Origin: Lamellibrachia satsuma
Lineage: Eukaryota; Annelida; Polychaeta; Sabellida; Siboglinidae
DNA: 64,000 bases
Direction of reading: 5' to 3'
Assembly: GCA_033239005.1 (NCBI GenBank)
Contig: BSQZ01000100.1
Coordinates: forward strand, 1,230,001-1,294,000
Part shown: in pieces, positions 1-12,439 of the stretch
Position numbering within the stretch: position 1 is the first letter of the stretch
Layout of the letters: every line of letters starts with the position of its first letter
Notes under the pieces: generated by a model
Told to the model about the DNA's origin: nothing
The model's input: only the letters and a program-made list of their open reading frames with translations
Database searches by the model: none
Position numbers and translations under genes: made by a program

Positions 1-1006
1 ATATATGTGATAATTAGTTAGCCGCCAGGTGGCGATACTGTATGGCCACCCTGACTTGGAAGGTGCTGCCATTGCGGACTTGATGTGTAACGATGATTAT
101 CACACCTATAGAGGTTATCTAATATACCAAGCGGTGTGTCAGATGATAAACTTTTACAATATAAATCAATTCTGCTGTAAAGAACATGTCATTGGATGCA
201 CATGATAATATAGACACAACTTCTCTCTTGTCATGGTTTTCACATTATACATTATGCATGGGCGTTGCCATGTTTTGTAAGGAGGGGTTCAGGTTTAGGA
301 ATGCGCGTGACGAATGTCATGGGAACGAGTGAAGAATCTCATTACTTCAGTATGTTTCGCAACAATATAATTTTCAGAAGAAAAGTATTCGTACGACGAC
401 CCTCTGGCGACGTCCTATCATACTGCAGTACGCAACAGACCGTGGAGCTAATTAATATACGATCGGATTTTTTATCTTCAATGTTTTTTATAAGATATCA
501 TTTCATCAGTGATACATAGCGAGGCAGGGGAGAAGCGGAGAGAGATGGACAAAGGGCAAAGGGGAGGAAGCAGACAGACAGAGGAGACCAATTTGTGGAT
601 GCGATTGTGTCACAGCAATTGGGGTTGTGTCTAATTTGAAAGAAAGCCGTTCCCGATTGCGCATTATCATGCAACAGTGTGTCGCCCGACCAATTTTGTC
701 ACAAATCGCACTTGTAAGCCGGCAAACAAGACATATAATTATGTGTTTTGTGCCTTGACCTACAAGAGAATTATGGGCTTTGTCGTCCCTGCTCGACTGC
801 AGCAGGTCAGAGAACGGAAGCAGCACATTGATGACGTTGCTGACGTTCTTGAACGACAAACGTCCATACTTCCTTCCGCTCTTCCTGCGGAATATGCTCG
901 TCTGTTGAAAACAAGAAAACAATATGTTTTCCAACTTAGCCGGGAATAGCTGTGAAAGACGTTAGGATGCACTTTATGCATGCGTCATTGTCTACGGGTT
1001 CGTTTG
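1..1006. other. No recognised gene
   Basis: Short open frames only. The longest plausible one (677-949, plus) has no recognised motif and no clear splice context. Confidence 0.6.
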
Positions 1007-1145
1007 TAATAAACTGTTTATTTTTACTGGAATGCATGTTGTTTCTAACAAACTGTTTATTTTTACAGGAATGCATGTCGTTTCCAATAAACTGTTTATT
1101 TTTACTGGAATGCATGTTGTTTCTAACAAACTGTTTATTTGTATG
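1007..1145. repeat. 39-bp minisatellite, about 3.5 copies
   Basis: Core AACTGTTTATTTTTACTGGA followed by ATGCATGTTGTTTCTAA; units alternate slightly. Confidence 0.85.
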
Positions 1146-1231
1146 GTCACACGACAGTAGTTAACTGTTGAAACTGCTTTCGACGACTACGCGGTCCTCA
1201 GTCTCGATCCTGGGCCACCTGAGGGCCGGGT

Positions 1232-1460
1232 GCCGCGCCAGATGCCGGACTGGATGCCGCGCCAGATGCCGGACTGGAAGCCGTGCCAGATGCCGGACTG
1301 GAAGCCGCGCCGGATGCCGGACTGGAAGCCGCGCCGGATGCCGGACTGGAAGCCGCGCCGGATGCCGGACTGGAAGCCGCGCCGGATGCCGGACTGGAAG
1401 CCGCGCCAGATGCCGGACTGGATGCCGCGCCGGATGCCGGACTTTAAGCCGCGCCGGGTT
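1232..1460. repeat. 24-bp GC-rich minisatellite, about 9.5 copies
   Basis: Unit built around GCCGCGCCGGATGCCGGACT with GGAA or GGAT. Period 24 keeps frames open on both strands. Confidence 0.9.
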
Positions 1461-2061
1461 GGATGCCGGGTAGATGGGTAACAGGGTAGGTCCTGCGAGC
1501 CAACCTGCATAAATGTCGAGTCCGTATCAATACGACATCAATTTACTGCCATCACCATCTGTTCTCTGACACTGGTTATATGACACTTCTTCTCTCGCAC
1601 TAGTTTTCTGGCGGTTTCCCTGATATTGGATTTTTGACACTGGTTCTGAAACTTGTCTTCAATTTGGTTATTGTGCGAGGTATTTTCCAACTGTGCATGC
1701 TGATGGTATGACACCAAAGGTGTCATGGTAACGTTATTTGGTTACCCGGAATCTTTAGTTGATACGAAGAGTGTCTAGTAACAACAACTTTCGGAATCCC
1801 TTGAAGTGAATCTACTATAATGGCTTCTTTCGACATAACCAAATTTTGGTCTCATGTGGCTCCTCTGTTTACGGTCCCTAACTGGGTTACTGTTTATACA
1901 GCTTCGTTGATATACCCTAGAGAGCAATGACCGTGGGGCATTGTATATGGAATAATGATAGGTAGATCTTACATGTTGTATTACGTGACACCTGCCGGCC
2001 GGTCTGCCGGTTGGTCGTGGCTGTTCGGTCGTCACTGACCGTAATGGCGGGTTTTGGTTTT

Positions 2062-2152
2062 GGTTTACACTAGGCGACTGGTTTACACTAGGCGACTGGT
2101 TTACACTAGGCGACTGGTTTACACCAGGCGACTGGTTTACACTAGGCGACTG
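2062..2152. repeat. 18-bp minisatellite, 5 copies
   Basis: Unit GGTTTACACTAGGCGACT, one copy with CACC for CACT. Confidence 0.92.
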
Positions 2153-2266
2153 GTTGTACTCGTGAATAGCGATGTGATCGTAGTAGAGTGATTAATGTTC
2201 TACAAGCCTATATTTTAATATGAAAATAAGTTGGGACTATCCCAGGTAACCGCAAACCGATGGTCG

Positions 2267-2510
<244 letters not shown>

Positions 2511-2748
2511 AAAAAATGCTTGTTCTTAGATTCCTATGTATATTGTATATATAACTTTTAACATGGATACTCGATTAAATGTGTTGTACTTTTTTAATAG
2601 AATTAAAAACAAATTACATCGAGCAGTTATTGTTAAATGATATCAGCTAGGTAAATCATGTGTTAGGGTATACGTCGATGTAATTTTCTTAAACCCCCAA
2701 ATGCGTCGCTGTTTCTTCGATGAATGAATGTCGTTAACCCTTCAGACA

Positions 2749-2806
2749 CAGGCGGGCGGGCGGGCGATCGATCGATCGAGTGAGTGAGTGAGTGAGTGAG
2801 TGAGCG
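2749..2806. repeat. Compound tetranucleotide tract GGGC/GATC/GAGT
   Basis: Three successive 4-bp repeats: GGCGGGCGGGCG, then GATCGATCGATC, then GAGTGAGTGAGTGAGT. Confidence 0.9.
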
Positions 2807-3242
2807 ACGAAGTTTTTGCAATTAACAACATTAAGCCAGGACATTCAAACATGTATGCAAACTCAGAGGGTTGGCCTCCAGACATTTCATATGCCCAAAA
2901 TATGTCTGATTTTCTGCCATCCCGCCTCAGTAGCAGTACACATACATTATTTTTATAAGGGTATATCAGCGAAATTCCACTCGGTGTAGGATAGTGAAAT
3001 GGTAATTCCAATGGTAAAAAGGCACATTTTAATTAAAAGGGCAATTTATAGAGAGAATTGGTAAAAAAAATATACTTTTATTTATGAATGGGGAACTAGG
3101 TGGGAGCAAGTAAGTATTTGTGTGTGTCCAATTACTTGTATTTCTTCGTCTGCTATAACTGATTGCTAACCGGCAGTAAAATATGTCCATTACGAAACTT
3201 CATGATACGATTGGGACCTGCTTCGTGCATTGTGCGATTGGA

Positions 3243-5570
3243 GAGTGTTTCCTATAGTATGCCATAGGAGAGTGTTTCCTGTATCATGCCATTGGAGAGT
3301 GTTTCCTGTATCATGCCATTGGATAGTGTTTCATGTATCATGCCATTGGAGAGTGTTTCCTGTATTATGAAATTGGAGAGTGTTTCCTGTATTATGCCAT
3401 TGGATAGTGTTTCATGTAGTATGCCATTGGAGAGTATATCCTGTATCATGCCATTGGAGAGTGTTTCCTGTATTATGCCATTGGAGAGTATTTCATGTAT
3501 CATGCCATTGGAGAGTATTTCATGTATCATGCCATTGGAGAGTGTTTCCTGTATCATGCCATTGGAGAGTATTTCATGTATCATGCCATTGGAGAGTGTT
3601 TCCTGTATCATGCCATTGGAGAGTGTTTCATGTATCATGCCATTGGAGAGTGTTTCCTGTATCATGCCATTGGAGAGTGTTTCCTGTGTTATGCCATTGG
3701 AGTGTATTTCATATATTATGCCATTGGAGAGTATTTCCTTATGATGCCACTGGAGTGGGTTTCCTGTATTATGCAATTGGAGAGTGTTTCCTGTATCATG
3801 CAACTGGAGAATGTTTCCTGTATCATGCCATTGGAGAGTGTTTCCTGTATCATGCCACTGGAGAGTATTTCATGTATCATGCCATTGGAGAGTGTTTCCT
3901 GTATCATGCCATTGGAGAGTGTTTCATGTATCATGCCATTGGAGAGTGTTTCCTGTATCATGCCATTGGAGAGTGTTTCCTGTATCATGCCACTGGAGAG
4001 TATTTCATGTATCATGCCATTGGAGAGTGTTTCCTGTATCATGCCATTGGAGAGTGTTTCATGTATCATGCCATTGGAGAGTGTTTCCTGTATCATGCCA
4101 TTGGAGAGTGTTTCCTGTATCATGCCATTGGATAGTATTTCATGTATCATGCCATTGGAGAGTGTTTCCTGTATCATGCCATTGGAGAGTGTTTCATGTA
4201 TCATGCCATTGGAGAATGTTTCCTGTATCATGCCATTGGAGAGTGTTTCCTGTATCATGCCATTGGAGAGTGTTTCCTGTATCATGCCATTGGATAGTAT
4301 TTCATGTATCATGCCATTGGAGAGTGTTTCCTGTATCATGCCATTGGATAGTGTTTCCTGTATCATGCCATTGGAGAGTGTTTCCTGTATCATGCCATTG
4401 GAGAGTGTTTCCTGTATTATGCCATTGGAGTGTATTTCATATATCATGCCATTGGAGAGTATTTCCTGTATGATGCCACTGGAGTGGGTTTCCTGTATTA
4501 TGCCATTGGAGAGTGTTTCCTGTATCATGCAACTGGAGAATGTTTCCTGTATCATGCCATTGGAGAGTGTTTCCTGTATCATGCCACTGGAGAGTATGTC
4601 ATGTATCATGCCATCGGAGAGTGTTTCCTGCATTATGCCAATGGAGAGTGTTTCCTGTATCATGCCATTGGAGAGTGTGTCCTGTATTATGCCAATGGAG
4701 AGTGTTTCCTGTATTATGCCATTGGATAATGTGTCCTGTGTTATGCCAATGGAGAGTGTTTTCTCTATCATGCCATTGGAGAGTGTGTCCTGTATTATGC
4801 CAATGGAGAGTGTTTTCTCTATCATGCCATTGGAGAGTGTGTCCTGTATTATGCCATTGGAGAGTGTGTCCTGTATTATGCCAATGGAGAGTGTTTCCTG
4901 TATCATGCCATTGGATAATGTGTCCTGTGTTATGCCAATGGAGAGTGTGTTCTCTATCATGCCATTGGAGAGAGTGTGTCCTGTGTTATGCCAATGGAGA
5001 GTGTTTTCTCTATCATGCCATTGGATAGTGTGTCCTGTATTATGCCAATGGAGAGTGTTTTCTCTATCATGCCATTGGAGAGTGTGTCCTGTATTATGCC
5101 AATGGAGAGTGTTTTCTCTATCATGCCATTGTAGAGTGTGTCCTGTATTATGCCATTGGAGAGTGTTTCCTGTATTATGCCATTGGATAGTATTTCATGT
5201 ATCATGCCATTGGATAGTGTTTCCTGTATTATGAAATTGGAGAGTGTTTCCTGTATCATGCCATTGAATAGTGTTTCATGTAGTATGCCATTGGAGAGTA
5301 TATTCTGTATCATGCCATTGGAGAGTGTTTCCTGTATTATGCCATTGGAGAGTATTTCCTGTATCATGCCATTGGAGAGTATTTCCTGTATAATTCCATT
5401 GGAGAGTATATCCTGTATCATGCCATTGGAGAGTATATCCTGTATTATGCCATTGGAGGGTGTTTTCTCTATCATGCCATTGGAAAGTGTTTCCATTATT
5501 ATGCCATTGGAGAGTATTTCCTGTATTATGCCATTGGAAAGTGTTTCCTGTATCGTGCCACTGGTGCGTG
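3243..5570. repeat. 27-bp satellite, about 85 copies
   Basis: Consensus is ATGCCATTGGAGAGTGTTTC plus CTGTATC, with CCTG/CATG, TATC/TATT and GAG/GAT variants. Because 27 is divisible by 3, several frames stay open on both strands (up to 579 codons), which I read as satellite and not protein. A marked variant block repeats exactly 729 bp apart (3743 and 4472), showing higher-order duplication. Confidence 0.93.
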
Positions 5571-5699
5571 CTTCACATTATCGCGCTATTGGAGTTTCTT
5601 GTATTGTGTAATTAGACCGTATTCCGTATTGTGCAGTTGAACCGTGTCTCGCGTATCGTGCACTTGGGGCATGCTTCGTGTATCGTGCGGTTGGACTGA

Positions 5700-6300
5700 T
5701 AGTGTTTCGTGCAGGCCTATCGTGTTACCAGGGCACGTTTAGTGTATCGTACAAATGGGGCACGTTTAGTGTATCGTACAAATGGGGCATGTTTCGTGTA
5801 TCGTGCGGTTGGACTGATCGTGTTTTGTGCAGGCCTATCGTGTTACCAGGGCACGTTTAGTGTATCGTACAAATGGGGCACGTTTAGTGTATCGTACAAA
5901 TGGGGCATGTTTCGTGTATCGTACGGTTGGACTGATCGTGTTTTGTGCAGGCCTATCGTGTTACCAGGGCACGTTTAGTGTATCGTACAAATGGGGCACG
6001 TTTAGTGTATCGTTCAAATGGGGCATGTTTCGTGTATTGTACGGTTGGACTGATCGTGTTTTGTGCAGGCCTATCGTGTTACCAGGGCACGTTTAGTGTA
6101 TCGTACAAATGGGGCACGTTTAGTGTATCGTACAAATGGGGCATGTTTCGTGTATTGTGCGGTTGGACTGATCGTGTTTTGTGCAGGCCTATCGTGTTAC
6201 CAGGGCACGGTTAGTGTATCGTACAAATGGGGCACGTTTAGCGTATCGTACAAATGGGGCATGTTTCGTGTATCGTACAAATGGGGCATGTTTCGTGTAT
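5700..6300. repeat. 118-bp satellite, about 5 copies
   Basis: Landmark CAGGCCTATCGTGTTACCAG recurs at exact 118-bp spacing. Each unit contains three 27-bp subunits (TTTAGTGTATCGTACAAATG type) plus a 37-bp spacer, so it is a higher-order form related to the neighbouring 27-bp satellite. Confidence 0.92.
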
Positions 6301-7776
6301 CGTCTGGTTGGGGCGTGCTTTGTGTATCGTGTTATGTTCAAGATCTTTGTGCTTCGTACAATTGTGATGCATTTGGTGTATCTTGCAAGTTTGCACAAGT
6401 TCGATATATTGTGTAGTAGAAAAGTACATTTCGGAAATTTTTGTGTGTCGTGCTATTGTAGTGTAACCAAGCGTTATCATGATTATTTTCCAGTTTCCCA
6501 TCTTCAAAAGACCAATACTTCAGTCGATTGATATTACGTACTGAGACGCTGGGTGATATCGTGCCCGAGATTGTGAGAGTCATCACTGAATTTGTAGATG
6601 ATACTGAACGTGACACATTCGCCGATAGTGGTATATAAGGTCCAAATCAGGAGCAGTTGCCAGGAGGACAAAATGCATTCCTATATAAAACTAAATCAAT
6701 CACTTCACGTTAAACAATTCATAGGGAATTTGCACCTAGAGGAACATCAGGACTTCCTGGTGTTGGACTTCAATGTCAGGGATAAATAAAAGGTGGAGAC
6801 TTCCCGTCGAGTGGATCGCCTGGGCCAACAACAGTACATCACTTTATACCGTGAGAGGTTAGTTCGGCAAAGAACGTTACGGTGACTTGAGGCAGCCGAT
6901 TATTACACCAGTCAGTTTGCGCTGCCAGTGCTATGGCCTCTTGCGTCAGCTGTTCTATAATTAAATGTCGCACCGGACCAGGCGTGTGGTCAGGGGAAGT
7001 CTCACATGCCTGTTGCAATGGCGAATCACTTCAAGTTCTTTGATTCATCTACTACAAAAGCTGGTTATAATATATTTATAACCATGATTTAGACCGACAG
7101 ACATATATATATTCTTTATTGTCGACATTCGTGAATATTTTTGGGTTAGGCATTGGTTAAGGTATGAGCGTATGCACATTATCAATAATTATTTATTACA
7201 AACAATCGTTCTATATTAATTATGTTGGGAAACGACGTCCGGGCTCTTATAAATCTCAGCAGCATATAACACACAGTTGTAATGAGACACATACATACAA
7301 CATAGGTTGCCAATACATAAATTATGTGATATTCAAATACGCATTGTATGTTTGAAATTATGATTATTTGTGTAAGACATTATATGATGCATTAATGTGT
7401 TAGACATTTTTATCACCAGTTGCGGTATACCCCAGTTAACAAATAACATTATTAATAAATACTATTATAACTAATACAATCCCGTATTTTGTCTGCTAAA
7501 TACAACACTATATTTAGTACAGAGTCATTTTAATAATATTCTGTTTGCAAGCACACCTGGACAGTTAATGTGCATATTAACTATAATGTCGATGTGTTGT
7601 AGTAATTCACCTTTGTAGTGATACCCTGATATCTGTGTAAGAATTACGGCAGTTAGCAGTTGAAACTACAACAAAAAATCATTGTCTATCCACTGCTCAA
7701 TCTATTTCAATGTCTTTTCCCACACCTGGTGTTTGAATAACATCAGTTGATTGCATTCATTCACGAATTGACTAAT
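6301..7776. other. No recognised gene
   Basis: Diverged tail of the 118-bp satellite to about 6480, then AT-rich unique sequence without motifs I recognise. Confidence 0.6.
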
Positions 7777-8260
7777 TTAAACACCGATTGGTTGAATTTT
7801 CATTTCTTTCGAATTTAGTTCACCACCAGCGCCGTATGACTTGGGACCATCTGCGTTCAATAACCAAATGTTGCATTCATAACCACCAGACCTGGGTCAT
7901 CTTTGTCATGGATGAAATACGTGGTGTTAATATTAACTAATTGTTGCCCCTAAAGTAGTATCCGTTAACGTTGCTGTCCCCGGTACCCCTCATACTCTTG
8001 ATCATATACTCTTCATTCTCTCCGCCGATGTAAAAGCAATTACATTCATTATAGATCAACTTTCTCGCCTTATTCCATATTTGAATGCAAATTGAATTTT
8101 GCATCGTGATTCTATAGAGCTTCTCCAGTCCGAGAAAGAAATCTCCATTCATGTCACCGAAGCCGTTCTTGTATTCATCCCACGTTCGATTAAGCGACAT
8201 ACCGAATGGCAATGTACGACGTTGAATGACAATGTACTTGCCAAGTGCCATTGATAACTC
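7777..8260 (-). pseudogene. Orphan, degenerate fibrinogen-domain exon
   Basis: Acceptor-like TCTGCAG ends at 8261. The frame reads YIVIQRRTLPFGMSLNRTWD, GFGDMNGDFFLGLEKLYRIT and NCFYIGGENEEY, then stops at 7937-7939. A different frame immediately downstream reads SGGYECNIWLLNADG and ends EMKIQPIGV with TAA at 7777-7779, a typical FReD end. The N-terminal strand with the FPVxC cysteine is missing and the DKDD calcium-loop region falls at the frame break. No signal-peptide or Cys-Pro exon was found upstream (8.3-13.5 kb), so it appears to be a solitary relic. Confidence 0.8.
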
Positions 8261-8670
8261 CTGCAGACGATTATGATTTTGGACATAAACATTTAGTATA
8301 GGATCTCAAATAAAAAAGGTAATATATGGAAGAGCGCTGATGTTTGGAATCAGAGCAGAAAGGATGATTAAGTAGTTATTTTTCTCCCATACTCCTTTAT
8401 TGTTACTGCCACCACTTCGCATTCTTTTAATTCGATATGCATGAAATGATAAAAAAGGCTGTTATTGTTATAATGCGCCGAAGCGATATGTTTTGTTTAG
8501 CAACAAAACGTACCCTAACACTATTTGAGCTCTGTGAACCAGCATTGTAAGCCAGTAACAAACTATGATAAATCCTGACTCTATTTCTCAATATATCCAT
8601 TCAATTAAATAGTGATATCGGCTGTTACCCTTTTACCCACCACCACCAATTTATGATAAGATGTTTATAC

Positions 8671-8857
<187 letters not shown>

Positions 8858-9051
8858 AATATAAATTGTGGCCATATTGTAAACATCAACTACGTGTTTT
8901 AAGCATGAACGACCTAACGATTCTCTCGACGCTATATTTCAGGGAAAACGAACGGAACAACTTATAAACACCAACTATAACAGTTGTAAACACCAGCTAT
9001 GCTTATAAGTTTCCATCCGTTACTAGGTGAAGATCCAGCATTTGGCCATTC

Positions 9052-9513
9052 GGTCGGTCGGTCGGTCGGTCGGTCGGTCGGTCGGTCGGTCGGTCGGTCG
9101 GTCGGTCGGTCGGTCGGTCGGTCGGTCGGTCGGTCGGTCGGTCGGTCGGTCGGTCGGTCGGTCGGTCGGTCGGTCGGTCGGTCGGTCGGTCGGTCGGTCG
9201 GTCGGTCGGTCGGTCGGTCGGTCGGTCGGTCGGTCGGTCGGTCGGTCGGTCGGTCGGTCGGTCGGTCGGTCGGTCGGTCGGTCGGTCGGTCGGTCGGTCG
9301 GTCGGTCGGTCGGTCGGTCGGTCGGTCGGTCGGTCGGTCGGTCGGTCGGTCGGTCGGTCGGTCGGTCGGTCGGTCGGTCGGTCGGTCGGTCGGTCGGTCG
9401 GTCGGTCGGTCGGTCGGTCGGTCGGTCGGTCGGTCGGTCGGTCGGTCGGTCGGTCGGTCGGTCGGTCGGTCGGTCGGTCGGTCGGTCGGTCGGTCGGTCG
9501 GTCGGTCGGTCGG
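9052..9513. repeat. (GGTC)n tract, about 115 copies
   Basis: Virtually pure GGTC over 460 bp. It is followed by 36-bp repeats, the same composite seen inverted at 62 kb. Confidence 0.97.
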
Positions 9514-9534
9514 TTCGTTGGTCATTACACCAAT

Positions 9535-9660
9535 CGACATTGTTAACACTCCTGATAAGATTACATCAACCAACATTGTGAATACACCTGATATAAGATT
9601 CAGTCAACCAACGCAATTAATAAGATTACAACAACAGATATTGTGAACACATTTGATAAT
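9535..9660. repeat. 36-bp repeat, 3 degenerate copies
   Basis: Copies of ACATTGTGAACACACCTGAT followed by AAGATTACAACAACC-like sequence; same family as 27000-27225 and 62040-62255. Confidence 0.75.
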
Positions 9661-10116
9661 ATAACAATGTTCTGACATAGTGCATGTATAGGACATTCAA
9701 TAACAAACATCATACTATCATGCTTACAAAAATTTATCTGTGTTAATTATGTTAAAGCTTTGTATTTTCCAATAACTCCGTGGTGTCATATTGATGATTG
9801 TTTTCCACGAAGTTGTGAATTTCCATGTTGACGTATTGTGTTGCAGCACCACAAAAACTAATCGAAAATAAATATATACCAACAAAAATTATTTTGACCC
9901 AGAATGAGAACATTATATAAATATCTACTGTGCACACACAGTATAGATAATCGTAGAATAGTAGTATCTGGAATCGTTGTAATCATAACCACCCTTCCCA
10001 TGGTAAGCGGACTCTATAGATTATTGAACGTGGCTTTCATGTTTCTGAGCAAATAAAAGTATTACATGTAAATAGTATTGCAAGTATTTGGGCACGTACG
10101 CCCATTAGTTTTACAT

Positions 10117-10435
10117 AAGGTAAAGGTAAAGTCATCCCCAGGCATTACGCCTTAGGAAGCCATGAAGGCTTATATGGCCAGTGCTTAAACCTGGTTTCTG
10201 TAGTGCGAAGCAACTTAGAGTGCAGTTATACTGACTCTCCTGGACGGGACACTAGTCCATCGCAGGTACCTTCCAAACAGTGTTTGTACTCATTTGCAGC
10301 TGAGTAGACTGAGGCAAAGTAGGGTAAACGAAATTGCCTAAGCTTCGAAAACGAACCGTGACCAGTGTGGGTCTTGAACTCAAAACCCTTGAATTTAGAG
10401 TCCAACACCTTAACCACTAGGCCACGGCTGCCCCC
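10117..10435 (-). mobile_element. tRNA-derived SINE with 14-bp target duplication
   Basis: Read on the minus strand it starts GGGGCAGCCGTGGCCTAGTG (A-box-like TGGCCTAGTGG) and has a B-box-like GAGTTCAAGACCC. The body contains TACTCATTTGCAGCTGAGTA, and the 3-prime tail is a TTTACC repeat. The flanks carry CATTAGTTTTACAT at 10103-10116 and 10436-10449. Head, tail and duplication together make it a complete SINE insertion. Confidence 0.88.
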
Positions 10436-10890
10436 CATTAGTTTTACATGTTCAAAGAATATTGATGTTTTACAAAATATATATATAATACTTTAAATTA
10501 AATAATACGTAAAGTGACACCATCCAAAATATCAGTGAAATTATGTGTTCACAAAATGTCTTCATTGGATCAAGAAATTGACAGTTCTTGATTAGATAGA
10601 GCGATGCGAGCTACTAGGAGACACATTCAGGTGACACAATCGTTGTAACCTCAAACAGGAAGTGCGATAACTTACTGAGTGAGACTTTCTGAACGAGTGA
10701 CGTGTGAAGGGGCTTCACGTGGGCGACATTCAATTGCACCGCGAGGATCAACAAAAGGACCTACACAAGAATTTCCGTCCAGTGGAGTGAGTCAGCAAAC
10801 GCCAATAAATCAAAACAGTAATTTTGCAATTTTAAATTCCTTTATGAGGCGCCGTAGCGGACAAAAGGGTGAAATGCGAAACATGTTGAA

Positions 10891-11027
10891 ACGGCGCGAT
10901 TGCTGTTTGAAGCGGCGCGATCACTTGTTGAATATACAAAAATGTTGGTTGTAACGGCGCGATTGCTGTTTGAAGCGGCGCGATTACTTGTTGAATATAC
11001 TAAAATGTTGGTTGTAACGGCGCGAGT
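10891..11027. repeat. 63-bp minisatellite, about 2.2 copies
   Basis: Landmark ACGGCGCGA at 10891, 10954 and 11017. Each unit holds a second AGCGGCGCGAT, indicating an older half-length duplication. Confidence 0.85.
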
Positions 11028-11204
11028 GCTGATCGTGTCTGCGAGTGTGTGAGTCTGCTTGCGACTAAACTGCGTTCGGTAACCTAGGTTACTCATTTTA
11101 AACTACGTAAAGCACGTTATCCAATCCATACGACCGTTCAAAACAGTTTTCACTTCATCCACTCTCAGATATGTTCACTCCAACACCAACTCGACCTCTC
11201 TGGG

Positions 11205-11470
11205 ATAAGGACATGAAACATATAGGGAAAGAGGTCATTATACTTCTGTATAAAGCACATGTTAGGCCTCACTTAGAATACTGTGTACGAGCTTGGAGGA
11301 CACAGTGAAAGGCATATATCAGCTAGTAAGAATATATTAGAGAGTAACTAAACTGACTTCAGAACTGAAAGACATTAGCTATGGGAAATACGTGGATTAA
11401 CAACAACAAAAACAAGGTGATTAAGATGATTTAAAAGAGAAATATTTTGGAAGCATTTTAACTCACTCAA
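11205..11470 (+). mobile_element. CR1-like LINE remnant (RT C-terminal part)
   Basis: Reads LLYKAHVRPHLEYCVRAWR, then SELKDISYG and a degenerate LTTTKTR-LR segment. These match VRPHLEYCIQAW, PELRDLSYE and LTTLETRRLR of the element at 45.3 kb. Several stops are present. It continues after a nested repeat at 12095-12250. Confidence 0.7.
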
Positions 11471-11504
11471 AGGTGTTTAATCAATTCGATATTTTTTGCT
11501 ACTC

Positions 11505-11990
11505 TCATTTCAAATTAATTTTGCGAAAAACAAAACCTACATAGTATCCACGGCAACATGCTAGCACGTTTACTAAACTGTTATAAGTAGTTTTTGTGAA
11601 ATCATCAGACAAAGTATTACATTAGTTAATGCTTGTTCAAGCATTAACTGAAGTGAAAATCTAAATGCTAAAAAATCACGATTTTCTTCCTTGGTGAAAT
11701 TTCGTAACTTTGTAGTGTGATCGGCGAGAGGACGGAGGTCCCGCCCATGATCAGCATTGACCCACACAGTGTTTACCATTTTTGATATCCACTATTTTGA
11801 TCCTTACCAGATCTAACGCGTAAAGTCAATTATTTTGATGATTTGAAAAAAATTATTTTTATTAAACAGACTGCGCACATTACTTAAACTAGTCACACAC
11901 TACACATCTGGACATAAGTGAAACGGATTCGCGATGGGCTGAACTATTTGAGGAAGCAGCTTTAAGCAATATAGAAAAACTAGAGGACGT
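11505..11990. mobile_element. Dispersed repeat R1, nested in a CR1 remnant
   Basis: Begins TCTCATTTCAAATTAATTTT and ends near GGATTCGCGATGGGCTGA. The same segment recurs at 31016-31175, 37962-38450 and 57405-57890. Here it separates two parts of one CR1-like remnant. No ORF or clear terminal repeats were seen; probably a non-autonomous element. Confidence 0.6.
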
Positions 11991-12094
11991 GAAGTACCGT
12001 TTGTGAAGAAACAGTGTGAATATTAAATATCAGAAAGTGTGCATTCTGGCAGAGGATCTTAAGTTAATTAAAAACAAATAATTAATTGAATTTT

Positions 12095-12250
12095 GAAATG
12101 CGAGCAGCGTGAATATGTTTAAAAGCAAAACTGATAAATACAATATTAGAGCGTGTTACACATAGATAAATAATAATTGAAATCTTCTCGGTAAGCCCGT
12201 GGCTTCCTTGTCCAATTGCCAAATTGTTCTGTTCTACATTGCACGGCAAT
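12095..12250 (+). mobile_element. CR1-like LINE remnant, C-terminus and 3-prime UTR
   Basis: Reads ASSVNMFKSKTDKYNIRACYT then stop, matching the last residues of the 45.3-kb element. The 3-prime UTR follows with GTGGCTTCCTTGTCCAATTG, against ATGGCTTCCTTGTCCACTTG in that element. Confidence 0.7.
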
Positions 12251-12439
12251 CTAATCATTGTTGTTGACATAATGGATCCAGGGACACCAAACCTAACGGA
12301 TTTCACTTATCACAGAAGAAGGCGCTTCACTGACAATCACATATTGTTGACGGGCAGTGTGCATAGCTTTTATCCACGTCACAAATTAGTTTTATACTGT
12401 GAACTTCTCAACATCAATTCAAGTATCATCTTCACATTC

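Noticed and set aside
677..949. 90-codon plus-strand frame with a coil-like stretch
   Set aside because: No family motif, signal peptide or partner exon; chance open frame is likely.
3495..5234. 579-codon open frame over the 27-bp satellite
   Set aside because: The period is a multiple of 3, so several frames on both strands are open; no start or splice context and only a 9-residue repeat.
6189..6616. Several 70-90 codon frames around the 118-bp satellite edge
   Set aside because: Satellite-derived, overlapping on both strands.
8962..9646. Repeat proteins PTDRPTDR and VGRSVGRS at 9 kb and 62 kb
   Set aside because: Translations of a pure tetranucleotide tract in every frame; not genes.
10226..10438. 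70-codon minus-strand frame starting MGGSRGLVVKVLDSKFKG
   Set aside because: It is the SINE itself.
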